Shown here: positions 62,721 through 64,000 of the stretch, one piece after another
Layout: every line of letters begins with the position of its first letter
Numbering within the stretch: position 1 is the first letter of the stretch
Source: Temnothorax longispinosus
Lineage: Eukaryota > Arthropoda > Insecta > Hymenoptera > Formicidae
DNA: 64,000 bases
Direction: 5' to 3'
Assembly (NCBI RefSeq): GCF_030848805.1
Contig: NC_092362.1
Coordinates: forward strand, 7,316,001-7,380,000
Translations under genes and position numbers: made by a program
Notes under the pieces: generated by a model
Seen by the model: only the letters and a program-made list of their open reading frames with translations
What the model was told of the DNA's origin: nothing
Databases searched by the model: none

Positions 62721-64000
62721 TAAGAAGCACGTAGATCGTTATCGCCAGAAAATAGCGATAGATCTCGCGTGATATGTCGATCTGGTTGCGCCGATAATTT
62801 GCTCTGTTACCTATTCTCTGGTTCAACGACTGGCTATTTGCTACTTGCTATTTGAATTTATAGCGAATGTGAGTATATCGTTTTTATTAACTAAAATCTT
62901 AAATCTTACGACATAATTCGTTATCGACACAAAATATATACATAAAAATATATAGCCGTACGTATCTTCGTATAACGTGATGATATCGTTAGATTTCACT
63001 CAATTCCTCACTCCAATGCGTCTTGTTTTTTCTCGCAGAGGCAATTTCTAGTTCATGTTAATCTGTGAGTAGCAGTAACAGGTAGATGGTGTAACAAAAG
63101 AACAGTATATCAAACACAAAAGAGTACCTATGTAACTAATGGTTCATTAGAATAGAGGTTTGGAATTTTCGTTCCCTGTGCTTCTCAAACAAAATAATAC
63201 AAAAACATTTCTTATTCAGGTAACAGATAAAATGCACAAGTTTCTCTATTGCTTGTCTCAAAAAGGACATAGCCGTAGAAAGCTACGAAAACTGAATTCA
63301 CTCGAGATAGTCACATTCCTTTCGAATAATCTTGTAATTAAATAGCGAATCTCGTACAATGGAACACAGACTTCATTCAACTCGACGATGCCGAATTCCG
63401 ACGATAGATCGATTGCAAAAACGCCAGAATACAAAATTGTAGGAAGATGTAAACAAGCTCGACTTTCAGCGAGCGAATGAAAGCAGACTGAATTACTGAC
63501 ACGAGGCGAGTAATCCTCCGAGCGAGAAGACAACGCGCTATTATCTTTCGTTCTTTGTATCGCTCCGATTTTTCCGGGAAGCGAAAGGCTCTTGCTCGAA
63601 CGTAGACCTTTGGTTTGCTCGCATGCAGAGTCTCGGAATCGATCCGCGATCGAGATCGGTGTCAAACACTATCGATCAACAGACGATGACGGGTGGCTGA
63701 TTTGGTTAACAATTTACTGTTAATGTCTATATGCGACAATGTCACACATCGATAGAGATAGAAACTGAAGATCGAGAAGGAATCGGAAACAATAACTAAC
63801 GTCGGCGCTATCGACACCCTGTTATCGGTTTCGCTGTCTTTGTTCGTCCACGGAGCTCCGATAGTAGAGAACCTTCGGATTCCGACTCGAAATCGACGCT
63901 ACGCTCGCGACGAAGCACTCGATCGACACAGTTACGCTGAAATGCGTTTACCGACACGATGAAAATCGCGCACTGGATTTACACAATGTTATATCTGCAG
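62721..64000. other. Non-coding sequence at the right edge
   Basis: Mixed AT-rich and CpG-rich sequence. Frames of 61 codons (63160-63345) and 135 codons (63258-63665, minus) are present but show no recognisable motif. No repeat or RNA gene was seen. Confidence 0.4.

Overview
The window looks like nuclear DNA from an insect, most likely an ant or other hymenopteran. It is AT-rich overall but keeps many CpG dinucleotides in scattered GC-rich patches. It carries many (CT)n/(GA)n tracts and several small inverted-repeat DNA transposons. Coding sequence is very sparse, as short exons with GT-AG junctions separated by introns of 5 to 25 kb. No operons, rRNA, tRNA or CRISPR arrays were found. The species call is inference.

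One gene is clearly recognisable: a Rap1 GTPase-activating protein (Rapgap1/Rap1GAP family) on the minus strand, covering roughly the left half of the window and continuing past its left edge. In transcript order the supported exons are 31779-31671 (acidic N-terminal segment), 31502-31410 (GoLoco motif ending in DDQR), 6132-5821 (linker and start of the Rap-GAP region, ...PSGYWVDGKDH... and ...CYRRFFVGR) and 480-298 (EHVNLVGRD... to ...KMVK). All junctions have GT-AG signals and all phases agree. A separate exon at 22908-22768 begins with ATG just after an in-frame stop. It ends in the same phase as the GoLoco exon and lies below a CpG-rich stretch, so it is best read as an alternative first exon giving a short isoform without GoLoco. 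The catalytic part of the Rap-GAP domain lies to the left of the window.

The right half is mostly non-coding. Its outstanding object is a 6.1-kb foldback element at 44832-50917. It has exact 8-bp flanking duplications (AATAATCT), matching termini (GAGTGTGTGAAGTTGGC), long inverted arms with very few differences near the ends, two oppositely oriented tandem arrays (about 10 and 17 units of about 135 and 162 bp) and a core of nested palindromes. It has no recognisable transposase. A second, smaller inverted-repeat element lies at 56270-57138, flanked by TA. Smaller MITE-like elements occur at 1548-1705, about 2145-2385, 9712-9852, 22073-22572 and about 54640-54905.

The remainder is intron or intergenic sequence with microsatellites, local duplications and GC-rich patches that may be promoters. 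Several open frames (14753-15019, 51179-51961, 57333-57686, 52735-52932) look somewhat protein-like but could not be assigned.
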